Shown one piece after another: positions 43,783 to 53,426 of a DNA stretch of 64,000 nucleotides. The notes under the pieces were generated by a model, which did no database searches, had not been told where the DNA came from, and was given only the letters and a program-made list of their open reading frames with translations. Position 1 is the stretch's first letter, and each line of letters starts with the position of its first letter. The stretch comes from Oscillospiraceae bacterium. Lineage in GTDB: Bacteria > Bacillota > Clostridia > Oscillospirales > Oscillospiraceae. The stretch is taken from the NCBI GenBank assembly GCA_020025515.1, contig JAHHRZ010000007.1, positions 1-64,000 of the forward strand. Direction: 5' to 3'. Both the position numbers and the translations under genes were made by a program.

Positions 43783-43820
43783 CGCCGCCAAAATCGAGGA
43801 ATGTCCCGATTTTGGCGGCG
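43783..43820. terminator. Bidirectional hairpin between ABC exporter and rnc
   Basis: A perfect 14-bp stem (43783-43796 with 43807-43820) with a 10-nt loop between convergent genes. The T tract is weak on both sides (CTTCTTAAT on plus, TTTCT on minus). Confidence 0.72.
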
Positions 43821-43891
43821 CTTCTTAATGTGATGGATTGTGTAATACCATGAGTTTCACAACAAACACGTTTCCTTTTTCCTTATGCGCT

Positions 43892-44578
43892 TTACGCTTC
43901 TCTGGGAAACAGCTTTTGAATGGCCGCTCTGGCGGCATCCTGTTCCGCGCGCTTTTTACTGCTGCCAATTCCGTTTCCAACCACTTCGCCGTTCAAGCGA
44001 ACTTCTACACAAAACTCCTTGGCATGGTCCGGGCCGGACTGCGCGGTAAGCTCATAGTGAATCATTTGATTCTTCCGCTGCTGTACCAGCTCCTGAAGCT
44101 TGGTCTTATAGTCCACATTGCGGGGCTGTTCTGCGGGAATGTCCACAAGAATAAAGCGGTGCACCAGATCCGAAGCCGCCTCAAAGCCGCCGTCCAGATA
44201 GGCAGCCGCCAGAACAGACTCCACCGCATCCGCCAGAATGCTGTTGCGCTTTCTGCCGCCTCCCTGATCTTCTCCGTGTCCCAAGAGGAGATATTCCCCC
44301 AGATTCAGCCGGTTGGCCACTCTGGCCAGACTGGTCTCACAAACCAGATCTGCCCGGATGCGGGTCAGCTCTCCCTCCGGGCGCTGGGGAAAGGTGCGGT
44401 ATAAATGCTCGGCGGTAATCATGCCCAGAATGGAGTCCCCCAGAAATTCCAGCCGCTCATTGCTGGCAAGGCTGTCTCTCCAGCGCTCGTTGGCATAAGA
44501 GCTATGGGTCAGGGCATTTTGCAGCAGGGTGATATTATGGAAATGATATCCCAATGCCTGCTCTAAATCTTTAATCAT
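43892..44578 (-). CDS. rnc: Ribonuclease III
   Basis: Double-strand-specific endonuclease for rRNA and mRNA processing. The 228-residue protein has the signature NERLEFLGDSIL (40-51), a second acidic cluster (ILADAVESVLAA), then a double-strand RNA-binding domain (about 155-226, ending SKKRAEQDAARAAI). The start overlaps the plsX stop by 8 bases. It is the last gene of the ktr-headed operon, separated from smc-ftsY, its usual partners. acpP, often between plsX and rnc, is absent. Confidence 0.97.
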   Translation of the reverse strand: MIKDLEQALGYHFHNITLLQNALTHSSYANERWRDSLASNERLEFLGDSILGMITAEHLYRTFPQRPEGELTRIRADLVCETSLARVANRLNLGEYLLLGHGEDQGGGRKRNSILADAVESVLAAAYLDGGFEAASDLVHRFILVDIPAEQPRNVDYKTKLQELVQQRKNQMIHYELTAQSGPDHAKEFCVEVRLNGEVVGNGIGSSKKRAEQDAARAAIQKLFPREA

Positions 44579-45611
44579 GGGAAACCCGCTCCTTCAATGG
44601 GGAAATTTGCTGCAATGCTGCCTCCAGCTCCTGCGCAGTATTGAGCTTGGCTGCTGTTTCAGCCTGCCGGATGGCGCTGCGGAAGGCCCGTGCATCAGAA
44701 GAGCCGTGGGCCTTGATAACAGGCTTGCGAATACCCAAAATCTCCGTGCCGCCTACCTCCCGATAGTCCATCATGGCCTTGATCTCATTGGCACCGGACT
44801 TGCACAGAAGATATCCCAGCTTGCTTTTCCAGCTTTTGGTGAACATTTTCTTCATGGCGGAGCCAAGGAACTGGGCGGTGCCCTCAATGGACTTCAGCAG
44901 AACATTGCCTGCAAAGCCGTCGCAAACCACGACATCCACGGCACCGAGAGGCACATCTCTGGCCTCCACATTGCCCACGAAGTTTAGAACTCCGGCTTCC
45001 TTTGCCTGCATCAAAAGGCCATAGGCCTCCTTTTGCAGGGGCGATCCCTTGGAATCTTCGGTGCCGTTGTTAAGAAGGCCCACTTTGGGATTTGAAACTC
45101 CCATGGACTTTTTGGCATAGACGGAACCGATGATTCCAAACTGAAGCAAAAACTCAGCTGTGCACTCCACATTGGCACCGCAGTCAATAATCAGGGTCTT
45201 TCCCCCTGCTTTGTTGGGGATCAGGGGGCAGAGTGCGCCCCGGCGGACTCCCTTCACCCGTCTCACCAAAAGGGTGGCACCGGTCAGGAGTGCGCCGGTA
45301 TTTCCGGCAGAAACGAAGGCATCCGCCTGACCGTCTGCCAGCATTTTGAGGCCCACCACCATTGAAGAATTCTTTCTCTTGTGAATGATCGAGGTGGGAT
45401 CATCGTGCATATCCACCACATCTTCGGCGTTGGCAATTTCCAAGCCCTCGGGCAGGTCCTTAATATTGTGCTTGCCCAACACCTTCAAAATTTCTTCTCC
45501 ACGGCCAACCAGGGTAATTTCCGTACCGAATTCCCGGTGTGCCTCCAGAGCGCCCAGCACTGCTGCTTCCGGTGCCAGGTCACCACCCATTGCATCAAGA
45601 ATCACTTTCAT
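44571..45611 (-). CDS. plsX: Phosphate acyltransferase PlsX
   Basis: Makes acyl-phosphate from acyl-ACP for phospholipid synthesis. The 346-residue protein starts with the family MKVILDAMGGDLAPEA and contains VSAGNTGALL and the DCGANVECTAE region. The ATG at 45611 lies 6-8 bases after AGGAGGT. fapR, normally upstream, is not present. Confidence 0.96.
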   Translation of the reverse strand: MKVILDAMGGDLAPEAAVLGALEAHREFGTEITLVGRGEEILKVLGKHNIKDLPEGLEIANAEDVVDMHDDPTSIIHKRKNSSMVVGLKMLADGQADAFVSAGNTGALLTGATLLVRRVKGVRRGALCPLIPNKAGGKTLIIDCGANVECTAEFLLQFGIIGSVYAKKSMGVSNPKVGLLNNGTEDSKGSPLQKEAYGLLMQAKEAGVLNFVGNVEARDVPLGAVDVVVCDGFAGNVLLKSIEGTAQFLGSAMKKMFTKSWKSKLGYLLCKSGANEIKAMMDYREVGGTEILGIRKPVIKAHGSSDARAFRSAIRQAETAAKLNTAQELEAALQQISPLKERVSHD

Positions 45612-45631
45612 GGTGCTACCTCCTCTTTCTT

Positions 45632-46939
45632 TCAAATTCCTTGCTGAATCACATGGTCCAGAGCTTCCAAAGCCCGCTGGGCAATGGCCAGATTCTTCTG
45701 GGCCTTCCCCTTCACCCGGCGCTCCAGAGAGGAAATGATTCCAAAATTCACATTCATAGGCTGGAAGTCCTTCACAGTCTCGTCACTGATATACAGAGCC
45801 AGAGCACCAATGGCAGTTTCCTTGGGAAACAGGGGAATTTCTCTTCCCTGCAGCTTGGCTGCCATGGCAATGGCTGCAAGGCAGCCGGAGGCTGTAGACT
45901 CCACATACCCTTCCACTCCGGTCATCTGTCCTGCAAAGGCCACCAGGGGATTGCGGCGGTCTGCATAGAACCGATCCAGAAGCTTCGGAGAGTTCATAAA
46001 GGTATTTCGGTGCATCACACCATAGCGGACAAACTCCGCATTTTTAAGAGCGGGGATCATAGAAAATACCCGCTTCTGTTCCGGGAATTTCAGATGGGTC
46101 TGAAATCCTACCAGATTATACACAGAGCCATTGGCATTGTCACGGCGCAGCTGCACCACGGCAAAGGCTTCCTTCCCGGTCTTGGGATCTTTCAGGCCCA
46201 CGGGCTTCAAAGGGCCGTAACGCAGGGTGTCATAGCCACGGCGGGCCATGACCTCCACAGGCATGCAGCCTTCAAACACATTCTGATCCTCAAAGCCATG
46301 AACCTCCGCTTCCTGGGCAGCAATCAGCTCCTGATAGAATGCGTCATACTGCTCTTTGTTCATGGCGCAGTTGATATAGTCCGCACTGCCCCTGTCATAC
46401 CGGGAAGCAAACCAGGCTTCCTTCATGTCCACCGAGTCAAAGGTCACAAGAGGCGCCGCTGCGTCAAAGAAATGGAGATACTCCCCTTCTCCAAAATAGG
46501 TACCGATGGCATCTGACAGGGCATCCGAGGTCAGAGGACCGGTGGCGACGATCACGGGGCCTTCCGGCACCTTCGTCACTTCCCGGGACTCCACCGTAAT
46601 CAGGGGATGCTCTTTCAGCCTCTTTGTCACCAGCTGAGAGAATCCATGGCGGTCCACCGCAAGGCAGCCGCCTGCCTCCACACGGGTCTCATCTGCGCAG
46701 GCCATAATGAGGCTGTCCAGATGCCGCAGCTCCTCCTTCAGCAGACCCACCGCATTTTCCAGTCGGTCGCCACGCAGGGAGTTGGAGCAGACCAACTCAG
46801 CAAAATCAGGGCTGTGATGGGCAGGTGTCATTTTTTCCGGCTTCATCTCCACCAGCGTCACAGGGATTCCCCGCTTTGCCAGCTGCCATGCAGCCTCACT
46901 GCCGGCCAGTCCGGCGCCGATTACCGTTACATTATTCAT
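45632..46939 (-). CDS. trmFO: Methylenetetrahydrofolate--tRNA (uracil-5)-methyltransferase TrmFO
   Basis: Folate- and FAD-dependent enzyme making m5U54 in the tRNA T-loop. The 435-residue protein starts with the FAD-binding VIGAGLAGSEAAWQLA, followed by CSNSLRGDRLENAVGLLKEE and the late FAGQMTGVEGYVESTASG. The ATG at 46939 overlaps the topA stop by 8 bases; the 504-residue reading continues through topA and is rejected. The topA-trmFO order is typical of Bacillota. Confidence 0.97.
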   Translation of the reverse strand: MNNVTVIGAGLAGSEAAWQLAKRGIPVTLVEMKPEKMTPAHHSPDFAELVCSNSLRGDRLENAVGLLKEELRHLDSLIMACADETRVEAGGCLAVDRHGFSQLVTKRLKEHPLITVESREVTKVPEGPVIVATGPLTSDALSDAIGTYFGEGEYLHFFDAAAPLVTFDSVDMKEAWFASRYDRGSADYINCAMNKEQYDAFYQELIAAQEAEVHGFEDQNVFEGCMPVEVMARRGYDTLRYGPLKPVGLKDPKTGKEAFAVVQLRRDNANGSVYNLVGFQTHLKFPEQKRVFSMIPALKNAEFVRYGVMHRNTFMNSPKLLDRFYADRRNPLVAFAGQMTGVEGYVESTASGCLAAIAMAAKLQGREIPLFPKETAIGALALYISDETVKDFQPMNVNFGIISSLERRVKGKAQKNLAIAQRALEALDHVIQQGI

Positions 46940-49211
46940 TGGGCTCCACCTTCTTTTTGGAGGTCTTTGTGGTCTTGCCGGAGGTCTTTGGGGCAGATTT
47001 TGTCTTGGTCTCCGTCTTTTTGGCGGCGGCCTTTTTTTCCTGCTTCTGCTCCGCTTCCTGGGCGGCCTCTTCCGTCTTTTCCGGATCGGCGGCTTTTTTG
47101 CGGTAGCCTCTCTGATCCTCCGGCAGGAAGTTGGGGCAGGCCTCATTGATGCAGAAGGGCTTCATGCGGCCCCTTCCGGTTTTTTTGAACATGGTCTGTC
47201 CGCAGGAGGGGCAGTCAAATTCCGTGGGCGCATCCCAGGTCATAAAGCCGCACTCCGCCCCCCGCTCGCAGGCAAAGTAGGCGTGGCCCTTCTTGGATTT
47301 CCGCTTCAGCATACCGCTGCCGCACTTGGGGCATCTGCCGGGCATACGCTCCACAATGGGCTTGGTATTGGTGCACTCAGGGAACCCGGGACAGGCCAGG
47401 AACCGGCCAAACCGACCCATTTTAATGACCATGTTCCGTCCGCAGACTTCACAAATTTCATCTGTGGGTTCATCCGGCACCTTGAGCCGGGTATCCTTGA
47501 GGGCCTCTTCCGCGTCCAGCATTTCCTGATGGAAGCCCTTGTAAAAGTCCCGCAGAACATCCTTCCACTGGCGCTTTCCCGCCTCCACATCGTCCAGACG
47601 ATTTTCCATATTGGCGGTGAATTCCACATCAATGATATCATTGAAGCGGTCCACCATAAGGCCGGTCACCACCTCACCAAGAGGGGTGGGGGCCAGTCTC
47701 TTATCGGTTTTCAGCACATAATCCCGGTCCTGGATGGTAGAGACAATGGAAGCATAGGTAGAAGGACGGCCCACGCCCTTCTCTTCCATGGCCTTGACCA
47801 GGGTTGCCTCCGTATATCTTGCGGGGGGCTGGGTAAAGTGCTGCTGCTTGTCCATAGAATGGATGGAAGCCGTGTCACCGGTTTGCAGATCCGGCAGAGG
47901 AGATCCCACTGCGTCCCCTTCTTCGTCCTTGCCCTCCTCATAGACGGCAATGAACCCGGGGAATCGGAGGCTCTGATGGGAGGATTTGAAGATATGGCCT
48001 TCACACTCCGTATCGATGGAAACCGTATCATACATGGCGTTTGCCATCTGACAGGCCAGAAAACGGCTCCAGATCAGCTTATACAGCCGATACTGGTCCT
48101 TGGACAAGGAACTCTGAATGGTCTCAGGGTCCAGCTCCACATGGGTGGGGCGGATGGCTTCGTGGGCATCCTGCGCCCCGGATTTCGTTTTGAAATGGTG
48201 GGGCTGCCCATAGTAGTAACGCTCACCATAGCGGTTGCAGATAAACTCCTTTGCCGCATTCAGGGCTTCGTCCGAAAGACGCAGAGAGTCGGTACGCATG
48301 TAGGTAATCAAACCCGTGGTGCCCTCCCCTGCAATGTCCACGCCTTCGTACAGCTGCTGGGCAATGGCCATGGTGCGCTTAGGGGTCATGTTCAGCTTTC
48401 GGGAAGCCTCCTGCTGTAAGGTGGAGGTGGTAAAGGGAGGTGCAGCAGAGCGCTTTTTCTCCGTCTTTTTCACATTGGTGACCGTAAAGGTCTTTCCCGT
48501 GATATCCGCAATGATCTGATCCGTCTCCGCCTCATTGCCCAGTTCCCGCTTTTTTCCCTCGCCGTGATACCGGGCCAGGAAGGAGCCGGGCTTTCCGATG
48601 CGGTCCAGCATGACCTCCAGGGTCCAGTATTCTTTGGGTTCAAAAGCACGGATCTCATTTTCCCGCTCCACCACCAGACGGGTTGCCACAGACTGAACCC
48701 GGCCGGCGGACAGGCCTCTGCGGACCTTCTTCCAGAGCAGCGGGCTTAGCTGGTATCCCACGATCCGGTCCAAAATTCGGCGAGCCTGCTGGGCATCCAC
48801 CAGATCATAGTCAATGGAACGGGGATGTGCAATGGCATTATTTACCACATTTTTTGTGATTTCGTTAAAGGTGACCCGGCGTGTTTTTTCCTCCGGGAGA
48901 TGGAAGAGCTCCTTCAAGTGCCAGGAAATGGCCTCTCCCTCCCGGTCCGGGTCCGTTGCGAGATAGACGATCTGGGATTTCTCCGCAGACTTTTTCAGGT
49001 CGTTGATGATATCTTCCTTGCCGGGCACAGGCTTGTATACCGGGGTAAAATCATCATTTTCCAGATCCACACCCATCTTGCTCTTGGGCAGGTCCCGCAG
49101 GTGGCCCATACAGGCCTTCACCACATAGTCAGGACCCAAATATTTTCCAATGGTTTTCGCCTTGGATGGCGACTCCACAATTACCAAATTCGGTGCTGTT
49201 TCTTTTGCCAT
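46932..49211 (-). CDS. topA: DNA topoisomerase I
   Basis: Type IA topoisomerase that relaxes negative supercoils. The 759-residue protein has a TOPRIM domain (IVESPSKAKT at 11-20, ATDPDREGEA at 85-94) and the catalytic tyrosine Y304 in GLITYMRTDS. Three C-terminal zinc ribbons follow (CEVC...CPGFPEC; CPKC...C...C; CPSC...CINEAC). The tail is a Lys/Ala/Thr-rich stretch of about 45 residues. The ATG at 49211 follows GGAGG; the reading from 49223 is 4 residues longer and less likely. Confidence 0.97.
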   Translation of the reverse strand: MAKETAPNLVIVESPSKAKTIGKYLGPDYVVKACMGHLRDLPKSKMGVDLENDDFTPVYKPVPGKEDIINDLKKSAEKSQIVYLATDPDREGEAISWHLKELFHLPEEKTRRVTFNEITKNVVNNAIAHPRSIDYDLVDAQQARRILDRIVGYQLSPLLWKKVRRGLSAGRVQSVATRLVVERENEIRAFEPKEYWTLEVMLDRIGKPGSFLARYHGEGKKRELGNEAETDQIIADITGKTFTVTNVKKTEKKRSAAPPFTTSTLQQEASRKLNMTPKRTMAIAQQLYEGVDIAGEGTTGLITYMRTDSLRLSDEALNAAKEFICNRYGERYYYGQPHHFKTKSGAQDAHEAIRPTHVELDPETIQSSLSKDQYRLYKLIWSRFLACQMANAMYDTVSIDTECEGHIFKSSHQSLRFPGFIAVYEEGKDEEGDAVGSPLPDLQTGDTASIHSMDKQQHFTQPPARYTEATLVKAMEEKGVGRPSTYASIVSTIQDRDYVLKTDKRLAPTPLGEVVTGLMVDRFNDIIDVEFTANMENRLDDVEAGKRQWKDVLRDFYKGFHQEMLDAEEALKDTRLKVPDEPTDEICEVCGRNMVIKMGRFGRFLACPGFPECTNTKPIVERMPGRCPKCGSGMLKRKSKKGHAYFACERGAECGFMTWDAPTEFDCPSCGQTMFKKTGRGRMKPFCINEACPNFLPEDQRGYRKKAADPEKTEEAAQEAEQKQEKKAAAKKTETKTKSAPKTSGKTTKTSKKKVEPNE

Positions 49212-49239
49212 GAAATCCTCCACACAACACTTCCCTGCC

Positions 49240-50466
49240 TTATTTCCTCGGCCGGGAATAGTATTTGCCAGGATGTCGCACAGCCAGACCCTTGACCTCC
49301 AACATGGTCAGGGCGGCCAGAACCCGAGCTGCCTGCAGCCCGGATTTGGATATTACCTGGTCGATATGCTGTATCGCCTCGCTTAAAGAGGCATAAACGG
49401 TCTGCTCGTCCCCTTCCAGGGCCGGCATCGTATTATACGCTTCACTATACGGCGTAGTTTCCCCGTTGTCAATGATTTTTTCTTTTCTTATTTTGGGAGC
49501 CTGCTTCTTTTGCGCCACCTTCAAGGTGGTTTGCTGGGACTCTATATACTCCCCGCGGTATGGCATCGGTGCTGTTTCTGCCGATGCGTTATGAACCTTA
49601 TCCGGAAACCGGCCCTCATATTCCTCCATCACATCCCAGCCGCACTGCACCACATAGGCTCCCTGCCGCAGCAGCGCATTGCTTCCGGCACTGTTGAATG
49701 AATCAATATTTCCCGGTACCGCAAACACATCCCGGCCCTGATCCAAGGCAAACTGGGCTGTGATCAAAGCACCGCTTTTCGCCGGGGCCTCTACCACCAC
49801 GACACCGCAGCTGAGGCCGCTGATGATGCGGTTCCTTCTGGGAAAGTTGCGGGCCACAGGAGGCGTTCCGGGAGGATGCTCCGAAATGAGGCATCCATAC
49901 CGCTCCGTATCCAAATACAGGGGCTCATTGTGCCGCGGATAAATCACATCCACGCCGCAGCCCAAAACACCTACGGTTTTTCCTCCCGCCATCAATGCAC
50001 CCCGCATTGCCATGGTGTCCGTTCCGTCCGCAAGGCCGGAGACCACCAGACCACCGCATTTGGTAATCTGATAGCCCAATCGTTTGGCCACCAGGCAGCC
50101 ATAGGCAGACGCCTTTCTGGTTCCCACCACACCTACCGCTGCTTCGCCGTCAAATTCCGGCAGGGTCCCTTTATAATAGAGCACCAGGGGCGGATTGGGA
50201 ATCTGGCGCAGCCGGGCAGGATAAGCCCCGTCCTGATAGGTCAGAATCTGAATTTCTTTTCTCTGGCACTGCTCCAAAATCTGCTGGGCTTCTTCCAGAG
50301 ATTTGTCTTCCAGGGTCTCACAATGCTTCCGCTCCAGCCCTTCCACGCCTTCATAGCTTCCGGCAAAATAGAGGGTCTCTATGTCCGGAAACTGACGAAG
50401 CACCTCCAGGGCCCTCCGGCATCCGATTCCCGGTCGGCTTGCAAGCCATATCCAGTGTGCCAGCAT
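49240..50466 (-). CDS. dprA: DNA-processing protein DprA (Smf)
   Basis: Loads RecA onto incoming single-stranded DNA during transformation. The 408-residue protein has an N-terminal HhH/SAM-like region (about 1-70), the Rossmann core (GVVGTRKASAYG, SGLADGTDTMAMRGAL, PRRNRIISGLS), a Lys-rich linker (about 310-335) and a C-terminal winged helix. Other competence genes are not in the window, and DprA is common in bacteria not known to be naturally competent. Confidence 0.95.
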   Translation of the reverse strand: MLAHWIWLASRPGIGCRRALEVLRQFPDIETLYFAGSYEGVEGLERKHCETLEDKSLEEAQQILEQCQRKEIQILTYQDGAYPARLRQIPNPPLVLYYKGTLPEFDGEAAVGVVGTRKASAYGCLVAKRLGYQITKCGGLVVSGLADGTDTMAMRGALMAGGKTVGVLGCGVDVIYPRHNEPLYLDTERYGCLISEHPPGTPPVARNFPRRNRIISGLSCGVVVVEAPAKSGALITAQFALDQGRDVFAVPGNIDSFNSAGSNALLRQGAYVVQCGWDVMEEYEGRFPDKVHNASAETAPMPYRGEYIESQQTTLKVAQKKQAPKIRKEKIIDNGETTPYSEAYNTMPALEGDEQTVYASLSEAIQHIDQVISKSGLQAARVLAALTMLEVKGLAVRHPGKYYSRPRK

Positions 50467-50489
50467 TGTACATCTCTCTCTTTATTTTC

Positions 50490-51242
50490 TCATTTTCCCT
50501 GCATCTGCCACAAAACAATGGTTGCTGCCACGGCGGCATTGAGGGATTCGCATTTGGGATTCATGGGAATAATCAATTCTTCCGTACATTCCCTTAAAAA
50601 GAGCTGACTGACTCCCTGTCCCTCACTGCCAATGACCACGGCCCACTGAGAAATGGGGGCCTGACGGATGTCCTTGGCCTTTGAAGACAGGGCCGTGACC
50701 GCCAGGGGAATCTGTCTTTCTTTGCAGATTTTGAGAATGTCTTCCCCGGATGCCTGAACGGGCTGAGTTCGCAATACCGCCCCCATGGATGCCCTTACGG
50801 TCTTCCAGTTGTAGGGGTCGGCACAGCCCTTGGCCAAAATCACCGGCACATCCAGGGCATCTGCCGTCCGCAGAATGGTTCCCAGATTTCCCGGGTCCTG
50901 AATTCCGTCCAGAATCAATGTTCCGGGCCTGACCTCCAGAGGCTTTTCCTCCGGAAGCCTGCACAGAAAGACCGCACCCTGGGGGGCCTTCATTGGCGAA
51001 ATAGATTCCATCACATCCACAGGGACCCGATAAACTTCTACATTGCCGGGAAGAGGGGGTGCCTCTACCCCGTCTGCCAAAATCACCGTTTTCAGGCCGC
51101 AGTCCCACTTTGCAGCCTCCTCCAGAAGCTTGATCCCATCTCCCAGATAAAGGCCTGCCTCCTGCCGTTCTTTGCGGGAGGTGGTCAGTCTGCGCACCTG
51201 TTGCAGCAGTGGATTCTTTCGGCTTGTAATTCTCTGTTCCAT
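50490..51242 (-). CDS. SpoU/TrmH-family RNA 2'-O-methyltransferase
   Basis: A 250-residue SPOUT-class methyltransferase acting on rRNA or tRNA ribose. The N-terminal substrate-binding part (ITSRKNPLLQQVRRL) is typical of the RlmB/TsnR group. The knotted SPOUT domain has LDGIQDPGNLGTILRTADA, VIGSEGQGVS and the late IPMNPKCESLNAAVAATIVLW. The exact nucleotide cannot be told. The start codon overlaps the ktrA stop (TAATG). Confidence 0.92.
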   Translation of the reverse strand: MEQRITSRKNPLLQQVRRLTTSRKERQEAGLYLGDGIKLLEEAAKWDCGLKTVILADGVEAPPLPGNVEVYRVPVDVMESISPMKAPQGAVFLCRLPEEKPLEVRPGTLILDGIQDPGNLGTILRTADALDVPVILAKGCADPYNWKTVRASMGAVLRTQPVQASGEDILKICKERQIPLAVTALSSKAKDIRQAPISQWAVVIGSEGQGVSQLFLRECTEELIIPMNPKCESLNAAVAATIVLWQMQGK

Positions 51243-51889
51243 TATTTCTCCTGTGCAGCGGCCAGCGCCTTGTATTCACCCAGGGCCACCACGATGTCAC
51301 CCTTTTGGATCTCATATTCTGCGCTGGGGGAAATGTCAATCTTTCCACCCTGACGAATGGCAATGATGGTGATTCCAGCCTTGGCCCGAATATTCAGCTG
51401 CTTTAAATTCTTGCCCAGCCAGCTGTTGGGGGCCTTGAATTCAGAAACTCCATAGTCCTGCGACAGGTCGATATATTCCAGAACATTTGCCGTAGACAGG
51501 CCATGGGCCAGCTTATTGGCAAATTCCCGTTCCGGCACCACCACTCGGTCTGCTCCTATTTTCTCCAGCACCTTTTTGTGGTTTTCATCCAGAGCCTTGC
51601 AAACCACCAGAGGCACTCCCAGCTCCTTAAAGTTCAGGGTGGTAAGAATACTCGCAGACAGATCCGCACCGATGGCCACAATGGCGCAGTCAAAATTCCT
51701 GCTGCCCAAGGCCCGCAGGACCTCACCGTCCCGGGCATCGCCCACCACCGCATGGGTCACATAGTCGGAAATCTGCTGAACCACCTCCGGATTCGTATCA
51801 ATGGCAAGGACCTCATTGCCCAATTCATGCAGACGCTTGGCAACACTAATGCCAAACCGTCCCAGACCAACCACAACATATGATTTCAT
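51242..51889 (-). CDS. ktrA: Ktr/Trk potassium channel regulatory subunit (KtrA-like)
   Basis: The cytoplasmic gating subunit of a K+ uptake system. The 215-residue protein has an RCK N domain with a nucleotide-binding GLGRFG (8-13) and the acidic end of beta-2 (AIDTN), then an RCK C domain (about 140-215) that in Bacillota relatives binds cyclic di-AMP. A single RCK unit of this length is KtrA/KtrC-like, not the duplicated TrkA. It follows ktrB by 12 bases. Confidence 0.93.
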   Translation of the reverse strand: MKSYVVVGLGRFGISVAKRLHELGNEVLAIDTNPEVVQQISDYVTHAVVGDARDGEVLRALGSRNFDCAIVAIGADLSASILTTLNFKELGVPLVVCKALDENHKKVLEKIGADRVVVPEREFANKLAHGLSTANVLEYIDLSQDYGVSEFKAPNSWLGKNLKQLNIRAKAGITIIAIRQGGKIDISPSAEYEIQKGDIVVALGEYKALAAAQEK

Positions 51890-51901
51890 AGATATCTCTC
51901 C

Positions 51902-53290
51902 TTATCCAATCAAAAGCTTGGTCTCGGCATAGTGGTACCGCTCCTGCGCCCTATCTCCCATCAGGAAGCCCAGACTGATCGTAAGCAGACCCACACGGCC
52001 AAAATACATGAAAACAATCAATAAAATCTTAGATAATGTTCCTAAGATCGGCGTAATATTCGCAGTCAGTCCCACCGTTGCCAGGGCAGACGCCGTTTCG
52101 AACATGGCATCCAGAAACGCAACATTGCTGTCAGCCGTCACCACAATGGCACCGGCAAAGCACAGCATCAGAGCCATCACCGTCAGCGCCATGGCATCTC
52201 GGATCTGGCGGTCGGAAATGCCGCGCTTAAACAGCTGCACCTGTCTTTTCCCTCTGGCGCTGGTGATCGCCGCCGCCAGCAAAAGAAGCACCGTAACTGT
52301 TTTGAGGCCACCGGCCGTGGAACCGCTGGAGCCGCCTGTCAGCATCAGAAGAATGGACACCGCCTTGGAAGACTCCGTCAGCGCTCCCTGATCAATGGCA
52401 GCAAATCCGGCGGTTCTGGTGGTCACGGATTGAAAGGTTCCTGCCAGAACCTTTTCACCGGTGGTCATGGTTCCCAAAGTAGCAGGATTGTCCCACTCCA
52501 AAACACAGATGGAAACCGCTCCTGATACAATTAAAAATGCGGTACAAATCAGAACCAGCTTCGTATAGATCGAAAGCTTGCTTTTCCTTCTGTCCTTGCA
52601 CTTCTGGAATAAATCTTCCCAGACAAAAAAGCCCAAGCCTCCCAAAACAATCAGACACATGATGGTAATGAGTACCACAGGGTCTTTCCCAAACAGCATT
52701 AAGCTGCTTCCCGGCTCCAAAACGCCGAGAATATCAAATCCTGCATTGCAAAATGCGGAAATCGAGTGAAATACGCCCCATTTCAGGGCAGTTACAGGGC
52801 CATAGTCTGGCAAAAATCGCAAAAACAGGATCAATGCTCCCACCCCTTCCAGAGTGAAGGTGCCGACAAGCACATGCTTTTGAATCCGAACCACTCCCTG
52901 CATGTCGTTCAGGCTCATGGCTTGGGCCAAAAGCATTCTCTGCTTCAATCCCATCCGTCTGTGAAGGGAAAAGGCAAATATGGCCGCCATAGACATAAAG
53001 CCCAGACCTCCCACCTGAATCAGGCAGATAATGACCGTCTGACCGAAACCGGACCACTGAACATAGGTGTCCGCCAGCACCAAGCCTGTGACGCAGGTGG
53101 CAGATGTAGCGGTAAAAAATGCCGTCATAGGCCCGCAGGATTCCCCATTGCGTGACGCAGCGGGAAGCATTAAAAGCAAAGCCCCAATCAGAATGATTCC
53201 GGCAAAAACCAGTGCTATGATTTTTGTTGGGGAGAGCCGATTGGCTCTTGCCCGCAGCCGCATTCGAAGCAAATATCCGGCATATGGCAT
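51902..53290 (-). CDS. ktrB: Ktr-type potassium transporter membrane subunit
   Basis: The pore-forming subunit of the TrkH/KtrB superfamily, 462 residues with four M1-P-M2 repeats. Pore segments are visible as TATSATCVTGL, SISAFCNAGFD, SVTTRTAGF and ETASALATVGLT, each with the filter glycine. The start at 53290 has a perfect AGGAGG nine bases upstream. The reading to 53455 crosses the leader RNA and is rejected. Expression is probably governed by the structured leader at 53291-53420. Confidence 0.95.
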   Translation of the reverse strand: MPYAGYLLRMRLRARANRLSPTKIIALVFAGIILIGALLLMLPAASRNGESCGPMTAFFTATSATCVTGLVLADTYVQWSGFGQTVIICLIQVGGLGFMSMAAIFAFSLHRRMGLKQRMLLAQAMSLNDMQGVVRIQKHVLVGTFTLEGVGALILFLRFLPDYGPVTALKWGVFHSISAFCNAGFDILGVLEPGSSLMLFGKDPVVLITIMCLIVLGGLGFFVWEDLFQKCKDRRKSKLSIYTKLVLICTAFLIVSGAVSICVLEWDNPATLGTMTTGEKVLAGTFQSVTTRTAGFAAIDQGALTESSKAVSILLMLTGGSSGSTAGGLKTVTVLLLLAAAITSARGKRQVQLFKRGISDRQIRDAMALTVMALMLCFAGAIVVTADSNVAFLDAMFETASALATVGLTANITPILGTLSKILLIVFMYFGRVGLLTISLGFLMGDRAQERYHYAETKLLIG

Positions 53291-53420
53291 AAATTTCCTC
53301 CTAATAGCTGCCAAATAAAGCGAAGGGCGCGACAGCATCGCCAGCCGCACCCTGAACGGGAGTATTCCAAACATAGGGTACCGTTGAGAGATCGCCGTTT
53401 TTCGCTCTATTTCGCACATC
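53291..53420 (-). ncRNA. Structured leader RNA of the ktrB operon (candidate riboswitch)
   Basis: About 130 nt of untranslated leader. A closing stem pairs 53401-53412 with 53313-53324 (11 of 12 positions). Inside it, AACGG/CCGTT (53381-53385 with 53355-53359) forms a stem whose loop carries ACCCT (53375-53379), complementary to AGGGT just past the stem (53349-53353): an H-type pseudoknot. A third hairpin spans 53326-53342. The ribosome site follows at once, so control could be translational. It does not show the conserved blocks I know for ydaO (c-di-AMP) riboswitches. Class unknown. Confidence 0.55.
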
Positions 53421-53426
53421 CAGTTT

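Noticed and set aside
53291..53420. Assignment of the ktrB leader as a ydaO-type c-di-AMP riboswitch
   Set aside because: Gene context fits, but I could not find the conserved ydaO sequence blocks and the leader is shorter than that class.
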